Positions 43,701 to 54,465 of a DNA stretch of 64,000 nt are shown here, piece after piece. The notes below the pieces were generated by a model, which ran no database searches, was not told the origin of the DNA, and saw nothing but the letters and a program-made list of their open reading frames with translations. The stretch covers positions 15,371,107 to 15,435,106 of the forward strand of contig JAVIAB010000047.1 of NCBI GenBank assembly GCA_032433765.1, given 5' to 3'. A program made the position numbers and the translations under genes. Position 1 is the stretch's first letter, and every line of letters starts with the position of its first letter. The stretch comes from Megaustenia siamemsis (taxonomy: Eukaryota > Mollusca > Gastropoda > Stylommatophora > Ariophantidae).

Positions 43701-43752
43701 AATCTTTGGTATTGGAATCTTTGGTATTGGAATCTTTGGTATTGGAATCAAT
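43693..43752. repeat. 15-bp direct repeat, 4 copies
   Basis: TATTGGAATCTTTGG repeated at the truncated end of R1. The unit resembles the complement of R1's ATATTCCAAG stretch. Confidence 0.9.
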
Positions 43753-43807
43753 TTTGCTTATTTCCATGCATGTAGCACACAGCTACTTGTTGGTGATATT
43801 TTAGTAG

Positions 43808-43848
<41 letters not shown>

Positions 43849-43940
43849 GAGTGCCATCTCCGCAACGAAGGTTGGCTACCATGGAGTGCCATTCTGCTCT
43901 GTCTCTTGCTTTGATGGTGCAGGTTGCATTTAGTAGTCTT
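43808..43940 (-). mobile_element. LINE-C 3' end with long (ATC)n tail
   Basis: About 14 ATC triplets, then GAGTGCCATCTCCGCAACGA and GTTGGCTACCATGGAGTGCC, the complement of the VEWHSMVANLRCGDGTR end. Only about 90 bp of element remains. Confidence 0.8.
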
Positions 43941-44289
43941 GCTATTTTTTGTTCAGCTCTGTAACAGGCCTTGTGTATAATTCTGCTTTGGTACATTACA
44001 CCTGATGATAAGAGACGCTGTAACTTACATTTGTACAACATTTGTGGTTAAATTATGATTACCTTTACACCAGAAAGGGTCACATTTATCAAAGATTTTT
44101 AATTATTCTGATCGTAAATATTATTTAGTTAAAGTTACACTGACACAGGAATTAACGATTCTACAATACACAGAAATTAACAATTCTACAATACACAGAA
44201 ATTAACGATTCAACCATACACAGAAATTAACGATTTTTACAGTATATATAAATATAAATTTACACCCGCATTGGTAACGCTCCTACACC
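43941..44289. other. AT-rich DNA with a short 25-bp repeat
   Basis: At about 44150-44240 the unit ACACAGAAATTAACGATTCT recurs three to four times. Nothing else is recognised. Confidence 0.55.
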
Positions 44290-44870
44290 CTCGACTTCTT
44301 TCTGAGCACGTTTGGCAAAACAGCAAACTGACAATTAAAACGAAGGCCACAGATAACAGCGCCTACATCATTAATATCCTCCTGTATGGCATCGAATCAT
44401 GGACAACTTATGTAAAGTAGGAGAGAAGACTAAGCGCATTCCATATGCCAAGTATACGCTGTATTCTTGGTATCACCTGGATGGAAAAATGTGACAAACG
44501 TGGAATTTATCACTCGCACAGGCTTCCCGAACATCTACACGCTGCTCAAACAACGCAGGTTTCACTCGCTTGTCCACGTCCGTATGAAAGATGGCATCAT
44601 ACCAAAAGATACACTCTACGGACAACTAGCAGATGCCAAAAGAACTACTAGATCCGATTCGATCTGTAGACATGTGTAAACGTGAAATGAAGACTGAAAA
44701 TAAACCTTTTAGCCTGGGAAGAAATAGCTGCAGACCGCAATCTTTGGGAACACACTCTAAAGCTCCAAGTCAAACAAGAAGCAGTCAGGTTCACAGAAAA
44801 AAAAGAATGCACGGGAAAAGAAAAAAATAGCATTTCTAATGGCGCTGCAAAATCCATAGTCAACTATGAC
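44290..44870 (+). mobile_element. LINE polymerase fragment, heavily decayed
   Basis: Frames read FHSLVHVRMKDGIIPKDTLY, then GQLADAKRTT and CKREMKTENKPFSLGRNSCR. These align in pattern with the LGHVxRMxDxRIPKxxLYGEL...GKR...CK region of LINE-D and its relatives. Frameshifts and stops throughout. Confidence 0.68.
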
Positions 44871-44939
44871 TAAGGGATGCTAATATAGATACAGATATGA
44901 TATATGGTGTATAGATGTGTGTATCGTTGACAAAACAAC

Positions 44940-45855
44940 AACCAACATAAAATCATCATCAAAAGTGATGAGTTTGAAATTGTAACAAATTATGGGTATA
45001 TGGGATTTGCAGTAACTAACAATGAAGACAGGGAGCCGCGATAGCTCAGTGGTTAGTGAACTGGACTACAAAGGACAATAGGTAGGGTCCGATCCCAACC
45101 GACGGTTTCCGGGTTCACCCAGCCTTTAATGGGTACCGGATTTTTTTTCTGGGAAAGTAAAGCGGCACGGGCGTAATACTGACCACATTACCCCAAAAAT
45201 CATGTGCTGAAGGTCTGTAAAATGTATGGTCACTAACACCATATTACCTATAAGCCACTTGGCGTGACGGGGGGACTTTACTTTTTTTAACAATGAAGAC
45301 AGAAGGTGATCAAAAGAAGATTAGCTATAGCAGCACACAAATTAAACGTCATGAAGAACATGTGGCACGATACCACCAAGGCAATAAAATTAAAATTACT
45401 TACGACGATAGCAGAATACAGTTCTGAATCATGGACAATCTCGTAAACAGCAAGGAAAAAAACTCCACTCAATCGAAACAAAATACCACAAAAAAATCAT
45501 CAAGATACCTTCGACAATTAAAAAGAGCAATAATAAATGTAAACATTAAAAAGAGCTGGCATATAAACACCATTCTACAGAGGAAATTAAATTACTATGG
45601 CAACATCAAAAGACACATAGTGCTGGAAAGAACAATAATGAAAGGCGTGGTTCCTAGGCAACGCATCAAGAGCAGATCAAGAAGGTTTTTTTTAAAGACA
45701 ACATAGAGACTTTGAACATGACAACAGAAGAAGTGGGAGATCTGGCTACAAAGATTCTTTCAGTCGTTTTGTGTGGTGAATGCAGCGCTCTGCAAAGGAC
45801 ATGCGACCTGATGATGATGATGATGATGATAATGATAATGATAATGATGATTATA
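44940..45855 (+). mobile_element. LINE-E fragment split by SINE-1, (ATG)n-tailed
   Basis: Left of the SINE, FEIVTNYGYMGFAVTNN begins the post-RT region. Right of it come KLNVMKNMWHDTTKAIKLK-like frames, ESWTIS, and a C-terminal GDLATK...CGECSALQRTCD block just before the (ATGATG)n and (AATG)n tail (45810-45855). Stops and frameshifts are present. Removing the SINE restores continuity. Confidence 0.78.
45032..45287 (+). mobile_element. SINE-1 copy with perfect 15-bp duplication
   Basis: Full-length forward copy. TAACAATGAAGACAG occurs at 45017-45031 and 45288-45302, and this word belongs to the interrupted LINE-E. This is the cleanest SINE-1 target-site duplication in the window and indicates a young insertion. 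Confidence 0.93.
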
Positions 45856-45859
45856 TATC

Positions 45860-46420
45860 TTTGTGCAGTGCCACAAACTCGAACCACTCCATTAAAATAT
45901 CAATGCCAAGAATAAGTGGAATGTAGTTTCCTCAGAGCGGGTATCTTAATCCACAAATATGGTAATGTTTTTTTTTATTACAAGTAAAAAATTACTTTGA
46001 GATTAAAACAAACAGGGTTGTATAATTACTCTTTTCCAGTTGTGTTTCAAAACATTAGAAAGATTTTCTTTTGCTCTTATGTCCAAATCTATCAGAATTT
46101 CATTTTTTTTATTTTATCTTTTCCAGATGATTTCTTAGCCTCTTTTATTTTTCGCTAAATATTTTAGCATCTGATGTTTCCTCATTCCTTTGCGAAATGT
46201 CTTTAATTTTGCCAGAAGTATTTCCACTTATCTCAGGGTTTCCCAAACCTTGTTTTGAAGTTAATATCGACTTGCTGAATGTTTCTTGTTATATTAATGA
46301 CATTACAGGCGGTGATCAAAAATTCACATAACCAACACCATTGATTCATATATTAAAATATTAATAGATTCGCATAATCAAATATTCACCTTATCTCATG
46401 TTTACATATTCAAATGTTCA
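45860..46420. other. no recognisable feature, AT-rich
   Basis: AT-rich sequence with homopolymer runs. CACTCTTTTCC-type short words only, with no coding motif. Confidence 0.45.
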
Positions 46421-46423
46421 CGA

Positions 46424-47390
46424 TTTCATCATCATCATGTGCCATACCGGCTGGCGTAGGCGATCATGTCCTTCCACAATCTTCTATCCACCATGCATCG
46501 TATTAATTCTGTTGTTGACCGTTTTCCATGTCATGACACCGAGCTATATAGTATTTTCTATCTTTGTCGTCCGCGATCTCTCTTTCCCTCTATTTTGCCA
46601 GTTGTAACTAAGTATTTAAACTTTCCTCTTCTCATGATGTGTCCGAACAATGCTGATTGTTTTTTTTCTGATGGTTTTAGGAGCTCCATTTTTCTGTTGG
46701 CCTCTTTGAGAATTTCCTCATTGGTCTTTTTAGCTGACCAGGGAACTTTCAACATTCTTCTGAGAAATCCCATCTCTGTGGCCTCTAATCGTCTTTTCAT
46801 TTGTTTGTCTACGGTCCATGATTCGCTTAATTTTGTCATAATTGGCTCTATATAGCACCAATGAACTCTCTTTCTTACTTCTATTTCATAGATTTGTTGC
46901 ATAAGATGTTTTTTCATTTTCTGAAATGCTATTTTGTCCTGAGCTATTTTGCTTTTTATTTCTGTGGCGCATCTTCCATCTGATGTTATTATTGTGCCCA
47001 AGTATTTGTCCTGTTTATTTTTATGTTGCATGATTGTTTCTTCAATATGACCATTACTTCTGTTTTCTTACTTTTCAGACTGCGACCTTTCTTGTTGCTT
47101 TATTTTACTATTATGTCTATCATTTCTTGTAGTTCATTCTGTCTCTGCTATTAAGACTGTGTCATCCACATTTCGCAAACAGTTTATGTTGTGACCGTTG
47201 ACTTCAGTTCCGTTAATGTCAACTATTTATCTCATATATTCGCTGTAAAGTGAGAACACAGCCTTGTCTGACTCCTTGTTTTATATATTTGAACTTTCCT
47301 GTTTTATTGCTAATTCTTACGGCTGCTGTTTGTTGCCAGTATATGTCTTTTTTTTATCATTTGCAGATCCTTGCCATCAATGTTTAACTT
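46424..47390 (-). mobile_element. LINE-A, longest copy
   Basis: Starts ATCATCATCATGTGCCATAC (complement of the tail). One minus-strand frame runs 157 codons: QDKYLGTIITSDGRCATEIK, then KIAFQKMKKHLMQQIYEIEV, RVHWCYIEPIMTKLSESWTV and MLKVPWSAKKTNEEILKEAN. Upstream is a VDDTVLIAE remnant of the YADD motif near 47155, and a GVRQGC-like region near 47265. The element is 5'-truncated and frameshifted. Confidence 0.85.
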
Positions 47391-47950
47391 ATCCAGCATA
47401 TAAAATCATAAATTCATCCCTAATTCCACGTATTCATTCATTTACATTTGCTCACGTGTAAATAATTACACATTAACACGCATCCACATTTTCATCCATA
47501 TAAAGATTTACACATTTACAACTGCACAAAGCCATTTACATTACCAAAACTTTCATTCCCAAAGGACAGTGTGAATAACTGACATTTGATAAGGACATGT
47601 CATTAATGACAACTTTCCATCACTGACGATGTCATATTACCAGACATTATTTGTTTTCATTACTATTAATATTGCTGTGAATATACTCGTATTTACTAAT
47701 GCTTATAAAATAACAATTGTATTATTAATATTTTATTAATATTAAATTGTCCTCTTTCAACCATAATTATTGTTATCATTATATTATTAAAAACTGTATT
47801 GCTTCTGTAAATAATTTTACTAATTTCACCATTTTTTTTTTACAGTTGATATGTTATTTTTACTATTCTATATTTACTATTACTGTTTAATATATTTGCA
47901 AACTATGATTACTTTTTTAAATTTAAATTGTTATTATGATGTAATTTCTG
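47391..47950. other. AT-rich DNA without a feature
   Basis: Very AT-rich, with TATTATTAATATT-type low complexity and no gene or repeat recognised. Confidence 0.5.
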
Positions 47951-47954
47951 TGAT

Positions 47955-48140
47955 TAAAAAAGTAAAGGTTCTATCCCAAACCTTGCTAGACGTATGGGGT
48001 ATATGGTGTTTGTGACTATATTTCTTCTATAACTACACCACATTTTTCAGTGTTTTTGTCGGTATCCCGCCAGGCCACTTTTATTTCTCTTAAATATCTG
48101 TGGTACCCATACTTAGAGGCTGGGTGAACCTCGGCGCCTT
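47955..48140 (-). mobile_element. divergent SINE-1-related copy
   Basis: GGGTATATGGTGTTTGTGAC, ACACCACATTTTTCAG and CTGGGTGAACCTCGGCGCC appear in the SINE-1 order. Like 5013-5152 it lacks the tRNA-like head, which suggests an older subfamily. Confidence 0.6.
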
Positions 48141-48212
48141 TTTTAGGTCCCGAAAATAATCAGCCACGTACAGGAAGAAAAGGAGAAGATAGGACAAAAA
48201 AATAACTGGAGT

Positions 48213-48560
48213 CTGTAGAAATGTAGTTTTACAGAAGAATGTTGAGAATACCATGGACAGCTAAGAAGAGAAATGAAAGCGTTTTGAAAGAGGCTAAAGC
48301 AAAGAGAGCGCTAATATACAATATTATGAAGAAAGAATCATCATTTTTTAGCCATGTAATGAGAAGGGAATAGCTGGAATATATTGTGACAACTAGGAAA
48401 ATTGAAGGACGAAGAGATAGAGGGAATCCAACAGAAAAGATACCAAACAGCTTAAGACAATGGCTTGGCAGAAGTTCAACAACAGAAATAATAAATAGCT
48501 GTCGAGACCGGAAGTTTTTGAGAGATATGGTCACCTGCAGGCTTGGTACTTGACGCTGAC
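48213..48560 (+). mobile_element. LINE-B 3' fragment
   Basis: AAATGTAGTTTTACAGAAGA, then GAATACCATGGACAGCTAAG and GTAATGAGAAGGGAATAGCT. These code a broken YRRMLRIPWTAKKRN...VMRREQLEYI region. Ends near GGTCACCTGCAGGCTTGGTA without the (ATG)n tail. Confidence 0.8.
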
Positions 48561-48570
48561 CTATAGGAAC

Positions 48571-48632
48571 TGATCCTGAGGCCTTCTGATATGCAAGCGA
48601 ACACACTAACCAACTAAGCCACCGAGGCTTCT
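48571..48632 (-). mobile_element. tRNA-like SINE head
   Basis: Minus strand reads GAAGCCTCGGTGGCTTAGTT, then GGTTAGTGTGTTCGCTTGCA and a CAGGATCAGTTCC element. It looks like the A-box part of a tRNA-derived SINE related to SINE-2. The rest is missing. Confidence 0.5.
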
Positions 48633-48799
48633 ACTTTTATTATGAGTAACATTATTATTACGGAATGTTTCTCTGCCACAATTAAAATCTGCACTAACTT
48701 TGATTTGATCGTTTCATGTACTTAATTTCATGAGATCATATAGAGGCACCAGGTCACAAGTTGATGTTGCGAGTATTATACGACCAGTGGTGTCTTGGC

Positions 48800-49292
48800 A
48801 TCATCTTAACAAATCACATAAACATCAAAACAAATAACATCAGGGCTAAAACGAAGAATGTCAAAATGTTACATTTCTCAATATTCCTATATGGTGCAGA
48901 AACATGGACTTTAGACTAGAAAACAGAACAGAAAATTGAAACCCTCGAAATGTGGATTTATAGAAGAATAAGCAGAATTGGATGGAAAGAAAAGAAAACA
49001 AACGATGAAGTCTTAAAACAACTAAAAATGAAAAGAGAACTACTAAACACAATTCAAACAAGACAAATGAAATTGTTGGGGCATGTTAAAAGACACAACA
49101 GCCTAATAAAAGTAATATTGGAAGGGAAAATACAAGCTAAAAGAGGCAGAGGCAGACCAAGACTAACATGGACGCGTAACACCAAAAGATGGACAAGTCA
49201 ACCTATGACAATCTGCACCATCAAAGCAAGAGACAGAGTGGAATGGCGCTCCATGGTAGCCAACCATCAATGAGGAGACGGCACTCAATGAT
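48800..49292 (+). mobile_element. LINE-C 3' fragment
   Basis: Reads a broken FLYGAETWTLD, then LEMWIYRRISRIGWKEKKTN and KRELLNTIQTRQMKLLGHVK in one open frame to VEWRSMVANHQ. It ends GCACTCAATGATGATG, a short tail. Confidence 0.83.
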
Positions 49293-49523
49293 GATGTTTT
49301 GACAGACGGTTAGTGGCAAGCAAGGATTTGTCGGTGATTTAGTAATATATTAGGGCAGTGCCCCGCTGCTGCCATGAACTCATCGACCTACTTTCTGGCG
49401 CCTTTGGCATAATTTCCTGTTACTAAATTGTACTCAGTCAACTTTAACGTTAATTAAAATCTCACTATTTAGTACTAAGTAAAGATATGATTTTTTCAGG
49501 GTTTTGAAGTTTTCATCTACTAA
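49293..49523. other. no recognisable feature
   Basis: Short unique interval between LINE-C and the SINE-4 cluster. Confidence 0.4.
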
Positions 49524-49706
49524 TTTGTTGCGTCCGCCAGCTTTCGCCTGTCGCGAAATCCCTAGAAACTAGGAACTGAAATGTTGCGTGTTAATCCGTT
49601 TTTTCCCTGGTAGCCGTATGCAAATGTGTCCCTCGCCGCACAGGCAGATAACTTCGGAGGTACTAATATTTTTCTTTGCCGTTAATGAGCAATTGAGGTT
49701 TCAAGC
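49524..49706 (-). mobile_element. SINE-4 copy, left inverted arm
   Basis: TTTGTTGCGTCCGCCAG is the complement of the 3' end seen at 50030-50050. It continues through GGCAGATAACTTCGGAGGTA and GGTTTCAAGCCGGACCTCG and stops at the boundary with the next copy, without its tRNA-like head. Confidence 0.75.
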
Positions 49707-50079
49707 CGGACCTCGGGGGACTGGTTGGTCTCGAGGCAAGACGCCGGCCTCGAGACAGAGAGGTTGTGAGTTCAAATCCCGGCTGCACTAGTTGGAATTT
49801 TTATTTATGATTTCTCTCTGCGGCAACCACCCACACTGGTCTCAGCAGCGAGGTACAGCTTGAAGCGTCAATTACTTATCGACAGAAAAAAATATGAGTA
49901 CCTCCGAAGTCAGAGTTGTTTATCTGCCTGTGCGGCGAGGAACCCCTGTGCACATGGCTGACAAGGAATAATGGATTAGCACGCAAAATTCAGTTCCTAG
50001 TCTCTCTAGGGACTTCGTCAGAGGTAAAACCTGGCGAACGCAACAAACAAACAAAAACAAACAAAGGCGTACCTCGCTA
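49707..50079 (+). mobile_element. SINE-4, full-length copy
   Basis: The head GGGGACTGGTTGGTCTCGAG with GTTCAAATCCCGGCTGCAC (B box) is tRNA-like. The body has GAGTACCTCCGAAGTCAGAG, CACGCAAAATTCAGTTCC and GGGACTTCGTCAGAGGTAAA. The tail is (CAAA)n at 50043-50067. Confidence 0.85.
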
Positions 50080-50213
50080 CTGGGGCCAGTAAAGATGTTT
50101 ACCGCTGTGAGAAATCACAAATAAAAATCCCAACTGGTGCAACCGAGATTTGAACTGACAACCTCTCTGTCTCATGACCGGAGTCTTGCCTCGAGACCAA
50201 CCAGTCCCCTACC
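50080..50213 (-). mobile_element. SINE-4 head fragment, right inverted arm
   Basis: AAAAATCCCAACTGGTGCAA, then CCGAGATTTGAACTGACAAC and CCAACCAGTCCCC, the complement of the tRNA-like head and start of the body. Confidence 0.75.
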
Positions 50214-50510
50214 AATTTTAGTTATCTTAAGATTACTACGAATGTTGCTTTTATTATTTTCACAGTAGTGACGTGGCAGACACGTCTCCGCAGCCATCAT
50301 TTAGATGCGTCTCAATATATAATCACATTTTATACAGCTGTAGTAGTTAATATCTTATGCTGGGGGCTCTTTTACTGACCTGTCTCTCTCGTGACTGAAT
50401 GTGTCAATATTGGATAGACAGACCCGACCGCAGAATGGATAAAATGCATTTGTGTTTCTTGGCCTCATCTCCTTTCACATTACGCTTTCTCTTTCCTGTT
50501 GTTGAATTAA
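50214..50510. other. no recognisable feature
   Basis: Unique-looking interval without coding motifs. Confidence 0.4.
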
Positions 50511-50655
50511 TCATCATCATGTGCCATACCGTTTAGCGTAGGCGATCATGTCCTTGCATAATCGCCTATCTACAGTGCATCCTATCAGTTCTGTTGTTGG
50601 CTGTTTGTCATGCCATGACACCAAGCTATCTAGTATTTTCTCTCTTTGTCGTCAC
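50511..50655 (-). mobile_element. LINE-A 3' terminal fragment
   Basis: TCATCATCATGTGCCATACC to CTAGTATTTTCTCTCTTTGT. About 145 bp of element end only. Confidence 0.82.
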
Positions 50656-50875
50656 AATTAATCACCTCCTCATCATCAATTAATAATTAATAATCAATTA
50701 ATCTTTGAATTAATCACATCCTCATCGTCAATTAATAATTAATAATCAATTAATCTTTGAATTAATCACCTCCTCATCGTCAATTAATAATTAATAATCA
50801 ATTAATCTTTGAATTAATCACCTCCTCATCATCTATTAATAATCAATTAATCTTTGAATTAATCACCTCCTCGAA
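50656..50875. repeat. about 52-bp AT-rich tandem repeat, 4 copies
   Basis: Each unit has AATTAATCACCTCCTCATCG and AATTAATAATTAATAATCAA. The last unit is shorter. The array starts at the truncated end of the LINE-A fragment. Confidence 0.9.
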
Positions 50876-51220
50876 TTTTACTGTGCCGTTTTTTTTATTA
50901 TTATTTGTGCATGTGTGCTCCACATACACGGTCTGATGCCAGATTTTCCTGTTTTGTTTTTTTTTGTCGCTAATTATGTGAGCATTATTAATAGTTTATA
51001 CAGGATGTGAACAAATGTAATGTGGTCTATTATAGCAACAAAAGGGGGTTCGTTGTATTATTAGACTTAGCTTTGATCACAAAGCTAGGTCAGTGTATGC
51101 ACAATAGTAACGAACGGATGAATTTAGAAAAAGATTTGATAACAGAATACACACTAACGAGTTTGCTGACTGGTGTTGAGGTTGGTGCTTGCTAAAAATA
51201 TATCGGTGATCAACAATTTC
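50876..51220. other. no recognisable feature
   Basis: AT-rich DNA. A 62-codon frame at 51007-51195 has no motif. Confidence 0.4.
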
Positions 51221-51221
51221 G

Positions 51222-51447
51222 GGAGGACGCGAACTTCCGGTCAATGTGGCGGATATACGGCAGGAACCGTTATAGGCTGTGTCTGAAAAATGTTCCTTGT
51301 TGTAGTTTCCTCAACAATCGAAGTCCGGCTTATTGCAGGAGCTACTGAGTTAAGTGATCTGTGCACAACGTGAGCTGTGCGTCTTATCCGTTTTGATCAT
51401 GTTTCGATATTCCAATTGCTAACGATGAATGATAATATCGCATGACG
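51222..51447 (+). mobile_element. interspersed repeat R1, copy 3, left part
   Basis: GGAGGACGCGAACTTCCGGT, then AAGTCCGGCTTATTGCAGGA, GCTACTGAGTTAAGTGATCT and GAATGATAATATCGCATGAC match 62652-62865. Interrupted at 51447 and resumed at 52093. Confidence 0.72.
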
Positions 51448-52092
51448 GGGAATAGATAGGCGATCATGTCCCTCCACAATCTTCTATCTACAGTGCATCG
51501 TACTAGTTCTGGTGTTGATTGTTTCAATGCCATGACACCAAGCTATCCAGTATTTTCTCTCTTTGTCGTCCGCGATCTCTCTTTCCTTTTATTTTGCCAG
51601 TTGTAACCAAGTATTCCAACTTCCCTCTTCTCATGATGTGCCCGAAAAATGTTGATTGCTTCTTTCTGATGTTTTTAAGAGCTCCCTTTTTGTGTCGATA
51701 TTAGTATGTGGCGAAACATCGGTTTGTGTAGTTCAGAACGAGCAGCTAAGTGCGTACATCGAGGCTTGGCCAAATTGTGGAGAAAGATGTAAATCGGAAT
51801 CGCATACAGACAACATTATGTCTTTATAACGTTGAGGAAAAACATGAAGTTGTCTTAAGTGGAATGGGAACTAAAAGTTATATTCTAACATTGAAAAAAA
51901 AGTGTTCCTGCAGTGTTAAAAAATATATTTATTAATTTCTATTTCATTAATTATTTATTTTTCATTTCTATATCTATTTATTATTTTTTTAAATTTTTTG
52001 TCTATTTCTACACTATTTATGACTTTCTATTTCTATAAATGTTATTATTTCCTAGTTTTATCAATATTGATTATTTTCTACTCAGGCGGGTT
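51448..52092. mobile_element. 645-bp insertion in R1, includes a LINE-A piece
   Basis: Flanked by ATATCGCATGACG (51435-51447) and ATATCGTATGACG (52093-52105), a 13-bp duplication with one mismatch. The left 240 bp (51455-51695) is reverse LINE-A lacking its terminal 30 bp and tail. The right 390 bp is AT-rich and not recognised. Confidence 0.6.
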
Positions 52093-52305
52093 ATATCGTA
52101 TGACGAATGGAAGTTTAGCTGTGCTCACTTTCGGTGCGACTACGCCTTATGTCTTTTGGCGCGTGCTGTGGCTGCTATGATGAGGTCTGCAGCTGCCTTT
52201 CATTGTTTAGATCCTTCTATGAGATGAGATGTTATTTCGGATGATTACACTGGCACGGGCGGTTGAGCAATTATGGATTTGAATTCGTTTGCAGTGATAC
52301 CAATT
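52093..52305 (+). mobile_element. interspersed repeat R1, copy 3, right part
   Basis: GTGCGACTACGCCTTATGTC, then ACTGGCACGGGCGGTTGAGC and GAATTCGTTTGCAGTGATAC complete the R1 sequence interrupted at 51447. Confidence 0.7.
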
Positions 52306-52600
52306 CCCTTCGACTAACTACAACTAAAAGGTTAGGGCCTGACCGAGTCTATATTCGGCTCTACCTACTGGAGACACAATCTCTATGTAGACTCTGCTGG
52401 GGGCAGGAAAGTGGATACTGTATAATATTTGAAGAGCTCAAATCCTTTTGTAAATTCAAATTTCCATAAGGGAAAAGCTAGATCTTATCGTTTGATGTCT
52501 TTGAGAAATATCGATAATGCAGTCAACACTTACTGTAATTCATTTTGACGTATATAAATAATGTTGCTAAATGCTAGCTCATAGTTTGTTTCACTAAAAA
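52306..52600. other. no recognisable feature
   Basis: Short unique interval before the 33-bp array. Confidence 0.4.
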
Positions 52601-53045
52601 GTGTTAGTTTAAATGGGATTATGTGATTTTTGTTACGTGAATATGGGAGGAGAGTGTGATTTTTGTTACGTAAATATGGGAGGAGAATGTGATTTTTGTT
52701 ACGTGAATATGGGATGAGAATGTGATTTTTGTTACGTGAATATCGGAGGAGAATGTGATTTTTTGTTACGTGAATATGGGAGGAGAATGTGATTTTTGTT
52801 ACGTGAATATGGGAGGAGAATGTGATTTTTGTTACATGAATATGGGAGGAGAATGTGATTTTTGTTACGTGAATTTGGGAGGAAAATGTGATTTTTGTTA
52901 CGTGAATATGGGAGGAGAATGTGATTTTTGTTACGTGAATATGGGAGGAGAATGTGATTTTTGTTACGTGAATATGGGAGGAGAATGTGATTTTTGTTAC
53001 GTGAATATGGAAGGAGAATGTGATTTTTGTTACGTGAATATGGGT
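52600..53045. repeat. 33-bp minisatellite, about 13 copies
   Basis: Unit TTTTGTTACGTGAATATGGG plus AGGAGAATGTGAT. One frame encodes CDFCYVNMGGE repeats with CxxC pairs, open from 52755 to 53114. An extra T near 52760 disrupts the frame with the earlier units. There is no other sign of a gene. Confidence 0.92.
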
Positions 53046-53500
53046 ATTTTTTTGTTAGAAAATATTAGTGGAGTATTTTTGTTAACATATTGGAGAGAGG
53101 GAGAGATAAATTAATTTATTTGTATATTTTGAGAGAGAAAGTATATAATGTTCGATTTAAAACTATTTTTGTTAACATAGCATAGGTGGAGAAAGTATTT
53201 AATGTTAACATTGTGAGAGAGAAAAGTTAATTTAACCTTTGTTAACAAAGTATGAGTTGCTAAAATATTTTGCTAACATATAGTGAGGAGAACGTATCTA
53301 TGCCGTGACAATAATTAAGGAGAATGTAGTTTTAAAGATAATGTTGGAGAAAAATGTATTTTTGTTAACGTATTTTTGGGAGAAAATGTATTTTTATTAG
53401 CATATTATTGAAGAACAAAAATTTTTTTACAGAATATGGGAGAAGGCTAAAAAAAAACTATATGTTAACGGCTTTTAAGTTGAAAGTATCTTTGTTTATA
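53046..53500. other. AT-rich, faint repeat character
   Basis: Degenerate TTTTGTTAACATA-like words recur irregularly. Possibly an old, decayed part of the flanking arrays. Confidence 0.45.
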
Positions 53501-54015
53501 TTTTAGGGAAAGGTGAAAGTATTTTGTTTACAATTTAATGGATGTGAAAGTATTTTTGTTTATATTTTACTGGATGTGAAAGTATTTTTGTTTACATTTT
53601 ACTGGATGTGAAAGTATTTTTTTTATATTTTAATGGATGTGAAAGTATTTTCGCTTACATTTTTACGGAGGGTGAAAGTATTTTTGTTTATATTACTGGA
53701 TGTGAAAGTATTTTCGTTTATATTTTACTGGATGTGAAAGTATTTTTGTTTATATTTTACGGAAGGTGAAAGTATTTTCGTTTATATTTTACGGAAGGTG
53801 AAAGTATTTTTGCTTATGTTTTACGGATGGTGAAAGTATTTTTGTTTATATTTTACGGATGGTGAAAGTATTTTTGTTTATATTTTACCGGATGGTGAAA
53901 GTATTTTTGTTTATATTTTACTGGATGTGAAAGTATTTTCGTTTATATATTTCGTGATGTGAAAGTATATTTTTTTTTCTTATTTTGCTGTAAGACAAAG
54001 TATTTTTGTTTATAT
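53501..54015. repeat. about 32-bp AT-rich minisatellite, about 15 copies
   Basis: Unit GTGAAAGTATTTTTGTTTAT plus ATTTTACTGGAT or ATTTTACGGAAG. Length varies from about 29 to 33 bp. Confidence 0.9.
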
Positions 54016-54194
54016 TTTACGAAACATGAAACCTTTCTTTGTGTGAAGGTATCATAAGAAGAGAAGGTATTTCTCTCTGTGAAGATAATTTGTAGCAAGA
54101 AATATTTGTGTTTCAAAGTTTATATATGTATCAACCCGTGTGGCATTACTCTTCTGCTTATGTGATATAACGTTTGTGGTGATCTCCTGTTTTG

Positions 54195-54465
54195 GTCTAG
54201 TCTGAAAGCAGACTTTGTTACCTAGTCTGAAAGCAGACTTTGTTACCTAGTCTGAGAGCAGACTTTGTTATCTAGTCTAAAACAGACTTTGTGATTTAGT
54301 TTTAAAGCAGACTTTTATTTACCCCTTTGAAAGCAAATGTGATCTAGTCTTAAAGAAAACTTTTATTTACCTAGTCTGAAAGCAGACTTTGTGATCTAGT
54401 CTTAACGCAGACTTTTATAAACCTCGTCTGAAAGAAAATTTGTGAATTAGTCTGAAGGCAGACTT
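54195..54465. repeat. about 26-bp repeat with internal dyad
   Basis: Units contain TAGTCTGAAAGCAGACTTTG. AGTCTG and CAGACT form a six-bp stem around AAAG in each unit. About nine units, with later ones degenerate. Confidence 0.88.
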
